From: Methylobacterium gregans
GTDB taxonomy: Bacteria > Pseudomonadota > Alphaproteobacteria > Rhizobiales > Beijerinckiaceae
NCBI RefSeq assembly: GCF_022179245.1
Contig: NZ_BPQM01000052.1
Span: 23,457 to 87,456 of the forward strand
Length of the DNA: 64,000 nt
Reading direction: 5' to 3'
Part shown: in pieces, positions 10,343-18,953 of the stretch
Position numbering within the stretch: position 1 is the stretch's first letter
Layout of the letters: every line of letters starts with the position of its first letter
Position numbers and translations under genes: made by a program
Notes under the pieces: generated by a model
The model's input: only the letters and a program-made list of their open reading frames with translations
Told to the model about the DNA's origin: nothing
Databases searched by the model: none

Positions 10343-10780
10343 TCAAGCTGCCTTTGCAAGCTGTCTGGCGCAGGCTTCGTAGTCACGCTTTCGTCGAAAC
10401 AGATAAACACGATAGCGCTCGCGCAGCGTTACCCCGTAAACGGAAGTCGTTACAGCTTGTCCGTCGATATTCTCGTGACCTCGTCCGTAGTGCGAGTACG
10501 CGGCAGCGGCCTTGTCGTCCCACAAGCCGAGATACCTCAAAACGGGGCTGATGTCGTAAGTGACTTCCAGCGTATGCCAGTGCTTTATGCTGAGGATGTC
10601 TATCCGCGTATACGTGTGCTTCGGTTCCTCGACGACAAGTTCGACCCCTTGCCGTGTGCTTGGAGAAGGCTCTCCGAGTTCAGAGTGACACTTATGGGCC
10701 GAGATCCAGCCCATTTCGATTTGCCCATCAGGAAGATGGCCATGGACCATATACACGCAGGACTTTTCAACATCCGTCAT
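10343..10780 (-). CDS. Orphan hypothetical protein, 145 aa
   Basis: The start at 10780 (MTDVEKSCVYMVHG) is preceded by GGAG seven bases upstream, better than the longer frame opening at 10822. The product is hydrophilic with no membrane helix or signal peptide. It contains several His/Tyr-rich patches (YSHYGRGHENIDG) and ends in a basic helix (RRKRDYEACARQLAKAA). I do not recognise the family. Base composition is visibly less GC-rich than the core genes in the window, consistent with acquired DNA beside the defence-like operon. Confidence that it is a real gene is moderate, based on the ribosome-binding site and protein-like composition. Confidence 0.55.
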   Translation of the reverse strand: MTDVEKSCVYMVHGHLPDGQIEMGWISAHKCHSELGEPSPSTRQGVELVVEEPKHTYTRIDILSIKHWHTLEVTYDISPVLRYLGLWDDKAAAAYSHYGRGHENIDGQAVTTSVYGVTLRERYRVYLFRRKRDYEACARQLAKAA

Positions 10781-11616
10781 TGGGCAGCTCCAGCGAAAAC
10801 AGGTCTTCATGCGAAGTGACATAAAGAGCTTCGTTGAAAGCTCTCAGGGATTGAGCGGTGTGCTTTGTGCGAGCCGAGCTCAGGCAGGATCGCATGACCG
10901 TGACTCTATCAGTTTGACCTTTTTCTGTTGCGATCGTTCTCATGGGATTGTTTCAGAACGTCTTCATTGCCCAGTTTCGATTTGAGCGCGTTCGGTTTTT
11001 GCAGCTTACCCCCGTATCGTTTTCACGAGGATGCCGAAAATGTCTAAATTTGTAGGGATTTCAGAGATTGTAAGAACTGGGGGATTGCAAGTCGAAAGGA
11101 GGTCGCCCTCGTGCGGTTCCAGATGCGCTGACAAGCTGGTTCAGAGCTCCCTACAGGAGGCGCAACGGCCAACAGTTCGTCTCTAGCCGGACTGGTATCC
11201 TGACCAGATCGAAGAGTGCCGATCTTCTCGCATAACGGCACGATCGCCGCTGCGAGTCTGCCGAGATCCTGCTGCGAGCGAACGGCCTGCTCGTCGGGAG
11301 TGGTTGAGGGCGCGACGGCCTCTCAGATCGGCATCGCTGCCGGTTCGGATCGAACTCAAGAGCGCTTGCCAAATCCCAACCGTGGCGATGCACAGTGACG
11401 ACCGAGCCCGTGACCTCGACCTCGCCCAGACGTACATCAGTCCGATCTGCGCCCCAACATTCCTCCGCGCGCGAGACGACCGCTGCGACGCCGTCGGGCA
11501 TGAGCCTTCGGCAAGTTCGCTCCCGTCCGTCCCGCACGGTTATGTCCGGTTGCGCGTGGGTAAGGGCATAGCCCGGCAAGCCTGCAAATCGGGATCCAGG
11601 CAGCCTATGGTTCGGA
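10781..11616. other. Low-GC gap with a probable decayed gene
   Basis: About 830 bases without an intact gene. The part from 10823 to 11100 is AT-rich for this genome. On the minus strand between 11579 and about 11044, protein-like segments appear in successive frames (for example EVEVTGSVVTVH, then PLCEKIGTLRSGQDTSPARDEL), suggesting a frameshifted remnant. I cannot name the original gene. Confidence 0.35.
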
Positions 11617-13200
11617 TTGAGCGACGCTATGCGTCCGTGGGCCTATGGTTTGGTTCGCGTTACACCGGTGAACGCCGCGCACGGCATCAACGCCACCATC
11701 ATCCGCACGCGGCTCTGGCAGTTCCGCTACGTCACGGCCGAGAACGAGACCGGACGGGCCGAGAGCTTGGCCAAGGTCACCGAGTTCGCGACCGATCGGG
11801 ATGCCCAGATCGAGGCCTACCGGGCGCGCGTCAGCTCGGCGGCGGAGCAGAAGATCTACAGCGACCTCCAGACCAAGCTCGCCCTGATGAAGCCGGACTG
11901 GGACCGGCTGCGTGCCTTCCCGGCCGAGCGCCACGCGGAGGCCATGGCCTTCTTCCGGGGCCCGATGAACGCCAGCTATCTCGCGGTCTCCGGCGCGGCG
12001 CGCGCCCTCGTCGACGTCAATCTCGCCGCCGCCAAGACCGCCGACGCGGAGGTCCGCGCCGAGCAGGCCTCGGCCATCCGCACGACGCTGCTGATGCTCG
12101 GCGTTGCCGTCCTGATCGCGCTCGGCGCGATGGTCTTCTGCTTCCTCGGCGTGTCGCAGCCGATCGCGCGCATGACCAGCGCGATGCGCCGGCTCGCCGG
12201 CGGGGATACGGAGGCGGAGATCCCCTATGGCGGGCGACGGGACGAGATCGGCGCGATGTCCGGCGCCGTGCAGGTGTTCCGCGAGAACCTCGTGCGCACC
12301 CGCCAGCTCGAGGCGGAGACGGCGCTGGCGCGGGCCTCGGCGGAGGAGCAGCGCAAGGCCGGCATGCGGCAGATGGCCGACGGCTTCGAGCAGGCGGTCG
12401 GCGGCATCGTCGGCATGGTCTCCTCGGCAGCCAGCGAGCTGCAGGCCACCGCCCAGAGCATGAGCGCCACCGCCGGCCAGACGGCGGGCCAGTCCACCAG
12501 CGTGGCGGCCGCCGCCGCCCAGGCGGCGGCCAACGTCAACACGGTGGCGGCCGCGGCCGAGGAGCTCGGCTCGTCGGTCCAGGAGATCGGCCGGCAGGTC
12601 TCGGGCTCGGCCGATCTGGCGCAGGCGGCGGTGGCGGAGGCCAACGCCACGGCGGGCCTGGTGCAGGATCTGGCGCAGGCGGCCAGCCGCATCGGCGACG
12701 TGGTGGCGCTGATCTCGCAGATCGCCGGTCAGACGAACCTGCTGGCGCTCAACGCCACGATCGAGGCGGCGCGCGCCGGCGAGGCGGGGCGGGGCTTTGC
12801 GGTGGTGGCGGCCGAGGTGAAGGAGCTGGCCGCCCAGACGGCGCGGGCGACGGAGGAGATCACGACGCAGATCGGCCGGATCCAGGGCTCGACGGATCAG
12901 GCGGTCGGCGCGATCGGCGGGATCGGCACGCGGATCCGGGAGATCGCGGGCGTGGCGGCCTCGATCGCGGCGGCGGTGGAGGAGCAGGGCGCGGCGACGC
13001 AGGAGATCGTGCGCAACGTCTCGCAGGCCTCGGCCGGCACGGGCGAGGTGACGCGCAACATCGCGGGCGTGGCGGGCGCGGTCGAGGAGACGGGTGCGGC
13101 CGCCTCCCAGGTGCTCGGCGCGGCGTCCGAGCTGTCGCGCCAGTCCGAGCACCTCTCGGCCGAGGTCGGCCGCTTCCTCGCAACCGTGCGCGCCGCCTGA
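11617..13200 (+). CDS. Methyl-accepting chemotaxis protein, N-terminally truncated
   Basis: The product (527 aa) has most of a four-helix-bundle-like sensor region (about 20-150), one membrane helix (about 158-180, [17 protein letters not shown]), a HAMP domain ([19 protein letters not shown] region and [17 protein letters not shown]) and a full cytoplasmic signalling hairpin ending near 525. The hairpin tip reads [21 protein letters not shown], which contacts CheA/CheW in this family. The usual first membrane helix before the sensor domain is missing: the reading starts [28 protein letters not shown] and no plausible TM1 lies upstream in this frame. It may be a 5'-truncated pseudogene or a receptor with altered topology. 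No strong ribosome-binding site is evident. It is followed by a perfect 24-base palindrome. Confidence 0.75.
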   Translation: MSDAMRPWAYGLVRVTPVNAAHGINATIIRTRLWQFRYVTAENETGRAESLAKVTEFATDRDAQIEAYRARVSSAAEQKIYSDLQTKLALMKPDWDRLRAFPAERHAEAMAFFRGPMNASYLAVSGAARALVDVNLAAAKTADAEVRAEQASAIRTTLLMLGVAVLIALGAMVFCFLGVSQPIARMTSAMRRLAGGDTEAEIPYGGRRDEIGAMSGAVQVFRENLVRTRQLEAETALARASAEEQRKAGMRQMADGFEQAVGGIVGMVSSAASELQATAQSMSATAGQTAGQSTSVAAAAAQAAANVNTVAAAAEELGSSVQEIGRQVSGSADLAQAAVAEANATAGLVQDLAQAASRIGDVVALISQIAGQTNLLALNATIEAARAGEAGRGFAVVAAEVKELAAQTARATEEITTQIGRIQGSTDQAVGAIGGIGTRIREIAGVAASIAAAVEEQGAATQEIVRNVSQASAGTGEVTRNIAGVAGAVEETGAAASQVLGAASELSRQSEHLSAEVGRFLATVRAA

Positions 13201-13212
13201 GGCCCGCCTCCG

Positions 13213-13236
13213 CGCCGCCGCTCGCGAGCGGCGGCG
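13213..13236 (+). terminator. Perfect palindrome after the MCP gene
   Basis: A perfect 24-base G/C palindrome (arms CGCCGCCGCTCG and its complement) begins 13 bases after the MCP stop. It lacks a T-run, so it is a terminator-like or transcript-stabilising hairpin rather than a classical intrinsic terminator. Confidence 0.5.
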
Positions 13237-13531
13237 TCCCCATCGGTGGATGGGCGAACAGTTATCCACCGCCGATGTCTTAACTTGGATTAGGGTAGGC
13301 CAACATAGGTCAAGCCCATCAGCGTATTGCTGTCAGCGCGACAAGCATATGTCGCATCGTTCCGGACGCAAACTGCGGAACCATTGAGCACCGCTCCGGT
13401 TCTCCGCCCAGATCGACGGCGCAAGCGCGGCCGTTCGACTTCCTCGTGTCCAATCCGGACGGAGCCGTAACTGCAGGACGTTGCCGCAGCCGCCTGGCGC
13501 GAACACGCCCGTGCGACAGCGACAGGTGCCC

Positions 13532-14386
13532 ATGCAACAGGTAGCCCACCCGCGACAGGTTCCTCAGCCGACCGGCCTCCCGCAGGCACCGCTGACCCTT
13601 CCCGGGGACGGTGCGGCCCATCCCCTGGCCGAACGCTTCCGCGCGTTCATCCGCAACCCGCCCTTCCCCTGCGTCGGGGCCAAATCCGCCCTCACCCGCG
13701 GGCGCCTGCGCATCGCGGTCGGGCGCGACATCACGGGCGGCCAGGATGACGGGCGCCTCTACGCGGCGCTCCTCGCCTTCGTGGGCCGCTACAAGGCACA
13801 ACCCGATCTGTTCCAGAGCTTCGCCGTGGTGTTCGAAGGCCCGCACGACCTCTCGGAGGAGGCGTTCGAGGGCGCGCTCTGGGCCCGGGCCCAGGCGCTC
13901 GCCGACCAGGATTGCCGCATCGGCCACGCTGCCGACCCCCGCGTCGCCGATGATCCGGACGACCCACACTTCTCCCTGAGTCTGGCGGGCGAGGCTTTCT
14001 TCATCGTGGGCCTTCACCCGCGCGCGAGTCGGCTGGCGCGCCGCTTCGAGGCGCCGGTCTTGGTCTTCAACCTGCACGACCAGTTCGAGCGCCTGCGTAC
14101 GGAAGGCCGCTACGAGCGCCTGCGCGAGACGATCCTGGCCCGCGACGCCGACTGGGCGGGCTCCGTCAACCCGATGCTCGCCCGCCACGGCGAGCGCTCC
14201 GAGGCGGTGCAGTACAGCGGCCGCGCGGTCCCGGCCGACTGGGCCTGCCCGTTCCGGCGCGGCGCCCCCGAGCCCGGCGCAGACTGGGCGGCGGTGGCCC
14301 ACGATCTGCGCGCCGGCGCCTTCGACGCGCGCCGCTTCGCCGGGGCCGGGAACACGGGCGGCAAGACGGAGGGAGAGGCGCCGTGA
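13532..14386 (+). CDS. YqcI/YcgG (GntA-type) family protein
   Basis: Family hallmarks are visible: FRAFIRNPPFPCVGAK near the N-terminus, a central FEGALW and DPDDPHFSLSLAGEAFFIVGLHP, then LVFNLHDQFERLR, RD..W.GSVNPML and SEAVQYSGR, and the terminal WACPF. The family includes GntA, the haem-dependent N-hydroxylase of guanitoxin biosynthesis, so an N-oxygenase acting on a guanidine or amine substrate is possible but is inferred from the family only. I chose the ATG at 13532 because AGGTG lies just upstream; a TTG at 13481 would extend it by 17 Pro/Gln-rich residues. The stop overlaps the next gene as GTGA, so it is probably co-expressed with two methyltransferases. About 284 aa, usual size for the family. 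Confidence 0.85.
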   Translation: MQQVAHPRQVPQPTGLPQAPLTLPGDGAAHPLAERFRAFIRNPPFPCVGAKSALTRGRLRIAVGRDITGGQDDGRLYAALLAFVGRYKAQPDLFQSFAVVFEGPHDLSEEAFEGALWARAQALADQDCRIGHAADPRVADDPDDPHFSLSLAGEAFFIVGLHPRASRLARRFEAPVLVFNLHDQFERLRTEGRYERLRETILARDADWAGSVNPMLARHGERSEAVQYSGRAVPADWACPFRRGAPEPGADWAAVAHDLRAGAFDARRFAGAGNTGGKTEGEAP

Positions 14387-15327
14387 GCACGCTCTGGACC
14401 TCAGACGACGCCCTCGCGGCCCTGGTGGACGCCCTGCGCGCCCGGAACTACGCCTTCACCACGGTGACGCCCGCGACCCACGCCCACGTCGCCCGGCGCA
14501 TGGGCGACGCGCCCGCCCGCTCGCTGCGCGACGTACTCGGCTGGAGCCGGCCCTTCGCCGAGGACCTCCTGCCGCCGGACATCTTCGGGCTGATGCGCGA
14601 GGCCGGGATCCTGGTGTCGGCGGGCGCGCTCTGGCGCGCCACGATCCGCCTCTCGAGCCTCGACGGGGAGCTCTTCGTGCACGCGGCCTACCCGCCGACC
14701 GCGCAGGACGCCGTGTTCTTCGGGCCCGACACGATGCGCTTCGTCGCCTGCGTGACCCAGTACCTTGCCGGCCGCGAGGCGCCGGTGCGCCGGGCGGTCG
14801 ATATCGGCTGCGGCAGCGGTGCGGCGGGTATCGCGGTCGCCAAGCGCGCGCCCGGTGCCGAGGTGCTCCTCGTCGACATCAACCCGAACGCGCTGCGCGC
14901 GGCGACGCTGAACGCTCGGCTCGCCGGCGTCACCGGCACGGTGCCGGTGACGAGCGACCTGCTCGCTGGCACGGACGGCGCCTTCGACCTCGTGGTCTCG
15001 AACCCGCCCTTCATGCTCGACGCGCAGGGGCGCACCTACCGGCACGGCGGCGGCGAGTTCGGCGAGGGCCTGTCGCTCGCCGTGGTCGAGGCCGCGGCCG
15101 AGCGCCTGAACCCGCGCGGCGCCCTGGTGCTGTTCACCGGCTCGGTCATCGTCGAGGGCGAGGACCCGTTCCGCGAGGCGGCGCTCACCGCCTGCGCCCG
15201 CGCCGGCCTCTCCGCCCAGTACCGGGAATACGACCCGGACGCCTACGGCGAGGAGCTGGCGGACCCGATCTACGCGCGGGCAGACCGGATCGCGCTCGCC
15301 GTCCTCGTCGCGACCCGGGAGGCCTGA
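14383..15327 (+). CDS. Class I SAM methyltransferase, PrmC-like
   Basis: The 314-residue product has an N-terminal adaptor domain followed by a Rossmann methyltransferase core: motif I VDIGCGSGAAGI (about 146-157), an acidic LLVDINPNAL motif, and the NPPF motif (VVSNPPFML) typical of methyltransferases acting on planar nitrogen such as PrmC-type glutamine and some nucleic-acid enzymes. The substrate cannot be read from the sequence. The GTG start at 14383 overlaps the upstream gene by four bases, and the EgtD-like gene begins three bases after the stop. The tight packing argues that the enzyme works with the GntA-like and EgtD-like proteins rather than on ribosome release factors. Confidence 0.85.
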   Translation: MSTLWTSDDALAALVDALRARNYAFTTVTPATHAHVARRMGDAPARSLRDVLGWSRPFAEDLLPPDIFGLMREAGILVSAGALWRATIRLSSLDGELFVHAAYPPTAQDAVFFGPDTMRFVACVTQYLAGREAPVRRAVDIGCGSGAAGIAVAKRAPGAEVLLVDINPNALRAATLNARLAGVTGTVPVTSDLLAGTDGAFDLVVSNPPFMLDAQGRTYRHGGGEFGEGLSLAVVEAAAERLNPRGALVLFTGSVIVEGEDPFREAALTACARAGLSAQYREYDPDAYGEELADPIYARADRIALAVLVATREA

Positions 15328-15330
15328 GGG

Positions 15331-16254
15331 ATGGCGGGGGCGCACGAGGCCTTCGCCGAGGCGGTGCGCGCGGGGCTCGCGGCCCGGCCCCGCACCCTGC
15401 CCGGCACCTTCCTGTGGGACGAGGCCGGCTCGGTCCTGTTCGACCGGATCTGCGACAGCCCCGACTACCACCCGACCGGCCGCGAGACCGCCTTGCTGCC
15501 GGCGGTGGCCGAAGCGGTGGCAGGGCTCGTCGGTCCCGGTGCCAGCGTGGTCGAGTACGGCAGCGGCGCGAGCCGCAAGGTCCGTACCCTGCTCGACGCC
15601 CTCGACCGCCCTGCCCGCTACCTCGCCCTCGACATCTCCCGCGACTACCTCGAGTCTTCCGTCGCCCGGCTGGCACCGGACTATCCGGCGGTCGCCATGA
15701 CGGCGGTCTGCGCCGATTACGGCGGCCCGGTGCGGCTGCCTGTCCGGCTCGACGACGGCCCGGTCCTCGGCTTCTTCCCGGGCACCAGCATCGGCAACTT
15801 CCCTCCCGAGGCGGCCCAGGGCCTCCTCGCCCGCATCCGGGACACGCTCGGCCCCTCCCGCCTGCTCGTCGGCGTCGATCCGACCCAGGACGAGGACCGC
15901 CTGCGGCGGAGCTACGGCGGCCCGCTGATGGCGGAATTCCACCGCAACATCCTGGTGCGGATGCGGCGCGAGCTCGACGTCGAACTCCACCCGGACGGCT
16001 TCGCCCACGCGGTTCGGATCGAGCCCGAGCCGTTCCGGGTCGAGGCGCATCTCGTCGCCCGCGGGGCGCAGGCGATCCGGCTCGACGCAGACACGTTCAC
16101 GTTCGCCGACGGCGAGAGCGTCCGCACCGACACCTCGCACAAATACCCCCCCGACGCCTTCCGGGCGCTCGCCGAGCGGGCCGGCTGGCTGCCGGAGCGC
16201 GTCTGGCTCGACCCGGACGGGCTGTTCAGCCTGCACCTGCTGCGGACAGTGTGA
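15331..16254 (+). CDS. egtD: EgtD-type L-histidine N-alpha-methyltransferase
   Basis: The 307-residue product matches the EgtD/DUF2260 family: TFLWDEAGSVLFDRICDSPDYHPTGRE at the N-terminus, VVEYGSGASRKV (SAM-binding motif), ALDISRDYL, GFFPGTSIGNF, LLVGVDPTQD, HRNIL and a C-terminal TDTSHKYPPD...GWLPERVWLDPDGLFSLHLL. EgtD trimethylates histidine to hercynine, the first step of ergothioneine synthesis. No EgtB-type sulfoxide synthase is nearby. Either egtB lies elsewhere, as is common in methylobacteria, or this copy serves a different pathway with the two preceding genes. Start ATG 15331 follows the previous stop by three bases. The gene symbol reflects family identity, not proven function. 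Confidence 0.85.
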   Translation: MAGAHEAFAEAVRAGLAARPRTLPGTFLWDEAGSVLFDRICDSPDYHPTGRETALLPAVAEAVAGLVGPGASVVEYGSGASRKVRTLLDALDRPARYLALDISRDYLESSVARLAPDYPAVAMTAVCADYGGPVRLPVRLDDGPVLGFFPGTSIGNFPPEAAQGLLARIRDTLGPSRLLVGVDPTQDEDRLRRSYGGPLMAEFHRNILVRMRRELDVELHPDGFAHAVRIEPEPFRVEAHLVARGAQAIRLDADTFTFADGESVRTDTSHKYPPDAFRALAERAGWLPERVWLDPDGLFSLHLLRTV

Positions 16255-16365
16255 CGCAACCTCTCCGTGTGTCGGCGCGGAAACTTGGCCGCACCGCGGA
16301 GCGCTGACTTCCGGACGATCCCTTCGTGCCGGCACCCGGCACGCCACCCCGAGGAGACACGAGCG

Positions 16366-16875
16366 ATGGCTCTCGACACCCGCGCGATCTACATCACGGC
16401 GCTCAAGAACACCCACGCCCTGGAGATGCAGGCGCTTCAGATCATGGAGCGGCAGATCGAGCGGCTGGAGCGCTACCCCGAGATGGCCGACGCGCTGCGC
16501 CGCCACGTCGAGGAGACCCACGGCCAGCGCCAGCGGCTGGAGGAGGCACTGTCGAGCCTCTCCGAGAGCCCCTCGACCATCAAGGAGGGCATCCTCGGCT
16601 TCGTCGGCAACATGATGGCGCTGGGGCATACCCCGGCCCAGGACGAGATCCTGAAGAACACCTACGCCAACCACGCCTTCGAGAATTTCGAGATCGCGGC
16701 CTACACCTCGCTGCTCACCATCGCGGACGCCGCCGGCCAGGGGGCGCACAATACCGGCTTCCAGCAGTCGCTGCGCGAGGAGCAGGCGATGGCTCAGCGG
16801 GTCAACGAACTGATCAAGCCGACGACGCTGCGCTACATCGAGCTGACCACCGCGGGCGAGAAGGCCGATCGGTGA
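16366..16875 (+). CDS. DUF892 (YciF-like) ferritin-like protein
   Basis: The 169-residue protein is almost entirely helical, with paired Glu/His positions of the ferritin-like DUF892 family (ALEMQALQIMERQIERLE, RRHVEETHGQRQRLEE, YANHAFENFEIAAYTSL). Family members bind di-iron and are induced by stress; the exact reaction is not settled. The start at 16366 has GAGGAG about nine bases upstream. The stop overlaps the SDR gene (GTGA), placing both in one transcript. This ferritin-like/SDR pairing suggests a stress-response unit. Confidence 0.88.
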   Translation: MALDTRAIYITALKNTHALEMQALQIMERQIERLERYPEMADALRRHVEETHGQRQRLEEALSSLSESPSTIKEGILGFVGNMMALGHTPAQDEILKNTYANHAFENFEIAAYTSLLTIADAAGQGAHNTGFQQSLREEQAMAQRVNELIKPTTLRYIELTTAGEKADR

Positions 16876-17900
16876 GCGTGCTCGGAGCGGGGGGGCGCCG
16901 CCCGCCGCTGGCGCGACAGGTCGTCGTCGTCACGGGCGCGTCGAGCGGCATCGGGCTCGCCACCGCCCGGATGGCGGCGGCGCGGGGCGCGCGGGTGGTG
17001 CTCGCCGCCCGCAGCGCCGACGCGCTCGCCGAGATCCGTGCCGGGATCGAGGCCGCCGGGGGGCAGGCCATCGACGTCCCGGCCGATGTCGGGAAGCGGG
17101 AGGACGTGGAGCGGGTGGCGGCCCGCGCCGTCGAGGCCTTCGGCGGCTTCGACACCTGGGTCAACGTCGCGGGGCTCACCATCTACGGTCCGCTGGCCAA
17201 GGTCAGCGACGCCGACCACGAGCGCCTGCTCCGGACCAATCTCTGGGGCACGGTGCTGGGCTCGCTGGTGGCGGTGGAGCATTTCCGCACCCGCGGCGGG
17301 GGCGGGCTGATCAATCTCGGGAGCGTGGCCTCCGACCTGCCCTTCCCGTTCCAGGGCATGTACGTGGCGAGCAAGCACGCGGTGAAGGGCTTCACCGACG
17401 CGCTCCGCATGGAACTGCTGCAGGAGGGCCTGCCGGTCGCCGTCACCCTGGTGAAGCCGGCCTCCGTCGACACCCCCCTGCCCCAGCGCGCCCGCAACTA
17501 CATGGAGCGCGAGCCGACCCTGCCGCCGCCGGTCTACGCGCCGGAGGTGGTGGCCCGCGCCATCCTGCACGCGGCGGTGCATCCGCAGCGGGACATCTAT
17601 ATCGGCGGCGCCGCCAAGCTGATGGTGGCCACCAAGGAGTTTGCGCCCGGCGCCTTCGACTACCTCGCCCCGGCGATCACCGCCTTCCAGAAGCGGTCGA
17701 GGCCGCCCGAGCACCCGGAGGGAGCCCTGCACGCCCCCGTGCAGGCCGGCGCGGTGCGCGGCGGCCAGGGCGCCCTCGTCCTGAACTCCAGCGCCTACAC
17801 CCGGGCGAGCCTGCACCCGCTGGCGCTCACCGGCCTCGCAGCCGCCGGGCTCGCGCTCGGGGCCGCGACGCTGCTCGGGCCCCGCCCCCGGCGCCGCTGA
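16872..17900 (+). CDS. Short-chain dehydrogenase/reductase with C-terminal membrane tail
   Basis: The SDR core carries the cofactor motif TGASSGIG near residue 23, the catalytic Ser in INLGSVAS, and the YVASK Tyr/Lys pair. The basic residue after the second strand (LAARSADAL) fits NADP(H). At 342 aa it is longer than a classical 250-residue SDR: the C-terminus has an alanine/leucine-rich hydrophobic stretch (ALTGLAAAGLALGAATLL) followed by RPRRR, a likely single membrane anchor. Translation starts at GTG 16872 within the preceding stop. The next gene starts at the base after its stop codon. The substrate is unknown. Confidence 0.87.
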   Translation: MSVLGAGGRRPPLARQVVVVTGASSGIGLATARMAAARGARVVLAARSADALAEIRAGIEAAGGQAIDVPADVGKREDVERVAARAVEAFGGFDTWVNVAGLTIYGPLAKVSDADHERLLRTNLWGTVLGSLVAVEHFRTRGGGGLINLGSVASDLPFPFQGMYVASKHAVKGFTDALRMELLQEGLPVAVTLVKPASVDTPLPQRARNYMEREPTLPPPVYAPEVVARAILHAAVHPQRDIYIGGAAKLMVATKEFAPGAFDYLAPAITAFQKRSRPPEHPEGALHAPVQAGAVRGGQGALVLNSSAYTRASLHPLALTGLAAAGLALGAATLLGPRPRRR

Positions 17901-18794
17901 ATGGCGGCCGATCCCGCGCCGGACCCGGCGCCCCACGCGTTCGACGGGACCTTCGCGGGGCCCGCCCCGCGGCGCTTCATCGACCTGCCGGGCTTCCCGC
18001 GCATCGCCTGGGCGGAGGCCGGGTCCGGGCCGCCCCTCATCCTGGTCCACGGCGCCCTGGTGACGCTCGACGACATGTGGCTCGGGCCGATGGCGGCACT
18101 CGCCCGCCATTTCCGTGTCGTCGCGATCGACCGGCCCGGCCACGGCGAGAGCGGGCACGGGCGGCTCGCGGACGCCTCGCTCTGGCGGCAGGCCGACCTC
18201 GTCCTGGCGCTCGCCGACGCGCTCGGGCTGGAGCGTCCGGTCGTGGCCGGCCACTCCTTCGGCGCGGCGGTGGCGATCGCCTGCGGGCTCGCGGCGCCGG
18301 AGCGGATCCGCGGCGTCGTGGCGATCTCGCCGATCGCCTTTCCGGAGCCCCGGCTGGAGCAGGTGCTGTTCGGCCCCCGCGCCGTGCCCTTCGTCGGGCC
18401 GCCGCTCTCGCGGGGGCTCGCCCCGACGGACGCGCTGCTGCTGCCGCTCCTGTGGCGGGCGATGTTCCTGCCCCGCACGATGCCGGAGGCCTTCGCGCGG
18501 CGCTTTCCGTTCGCTCTCGCCGGGCGGCCGGACCGGCTCGTCGCGGACGGCGCGAACGCCAACCTGCTCTGGACCGACCTCGCCCGAAGCGCGGCGCTCT
18601 ATCCCGCCTGCCGGTCGCCGGTGCACATCCTCGCCGGCAGCGGCGACATCGTCACCAACCAGACCCTGCACGGGCGCGGCGCCGCCCTGCTGATCCCGGG
18701 CGCGCGCCTGCACTGGCTGCGGGGCGAGGGCCACATGCTGCACCATGCCCGGCAGGACGCGGTGGTCGAGGCCGCGCTGGCGGTTGCCGCGTAA
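17901..18794 (+). CDS. Alpha/beta hydrolase
   Basis: The 297-residue alpha/beta hydrolase has LVHGALV (oxyanion region), the nucleophile elbow GHSFGAA, a later acid in GSGDIV and a catalytic His in GEGHMLHH. The ATG immediately follows the SDR stop, so the two are co-translated or tightly coupled. There is no signal peptide, so a cytosolic esterase/lipase-like role is inferred; the substrate cannot be told. The gene closes the plus-strand run, and the hairpin array starts two bases after its TAA. Confidence 0.87.
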   Translation: MAADPAPDPAPHAFDGTFAGPAPRRFIDLPGFPRIAWAEAGSGPPLILVHGALVTLDDMWLGPMAALARHFRVVAIDRPGHGESGHGRLADASLWRQADLVLALADALGLERPVVAGHSFGAAVAIACGLAAPERIRGVVAISPIAFPEPRLEQVLFGPRAVPFVGPPLSRGLAPTDALLLPLLWRAMFLPRTMPEAFARRFPFALAGRPDRLVADGANANLLWTDLARSAALYPACRSPVHILAGSGDIVTNQTLHGRGAALLIPGARLHWLRGEGHMLHHARQDAVVEAALAVAA

Positions 18795-18795
18795 G

Positions 18796-18952
18796 GTCCC
18801 GGGTTTCCAAAGGGTGTGACACCCTTTGGCGGGGTCCCGGGGCGCGCAGCCCCGGGTTGGCCCTTCCGACCCGGCAGAGCCGGGACGGAAGGGCCAAATG
18901 CAGGGCTCTGCCCTGCACCCGCGAAAGGCCTCAGGCCTTTCGAAACCGGGAC
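18796..18952. repeat. 157-bp array of five hairpins bounded by inverted repeats
   Basis: Between the convergent alpha/beta hydrolase and hmp genes lie five consecutive stem-loops: 18807-18829 (11-bp arms CCAAAGGGTGT), 18836-18856 (8-bp CCCGGGGC), 18857-18897 (12-bp TTGGCCCTTCCG enclosing an inner 6-bp CCCGGC stem), 18900-18916 (7-bp GCAGGGC) and 18922-18942 (10-bp CGAAAGGCCT). The ends form a near-perfect inverted repeat (GTCCCGGGTTTC at 18796-18807, GAAACCGGGAC at 18942-18952). It looks like a composite REP or MITE-like element also serving as a bidirectional terminator. Composite hairpin repeats of this style recur in alphaproteobacterial genomes; copy number here is unknown. Confidence 0.85.
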
Positions 18953-18953
18953 T

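Noticed and set aside
13263..13272. TTATCCAC resembling a DnaA box
   Set aside because: A single match with no cluster, AT-rich unwinding element or replication genes nearby.
11304..13283. 659-codon plus frame across the MCP
   Set aside because: A different frame over the MCP, rich in Arg/Gly; a high-GC shadow.
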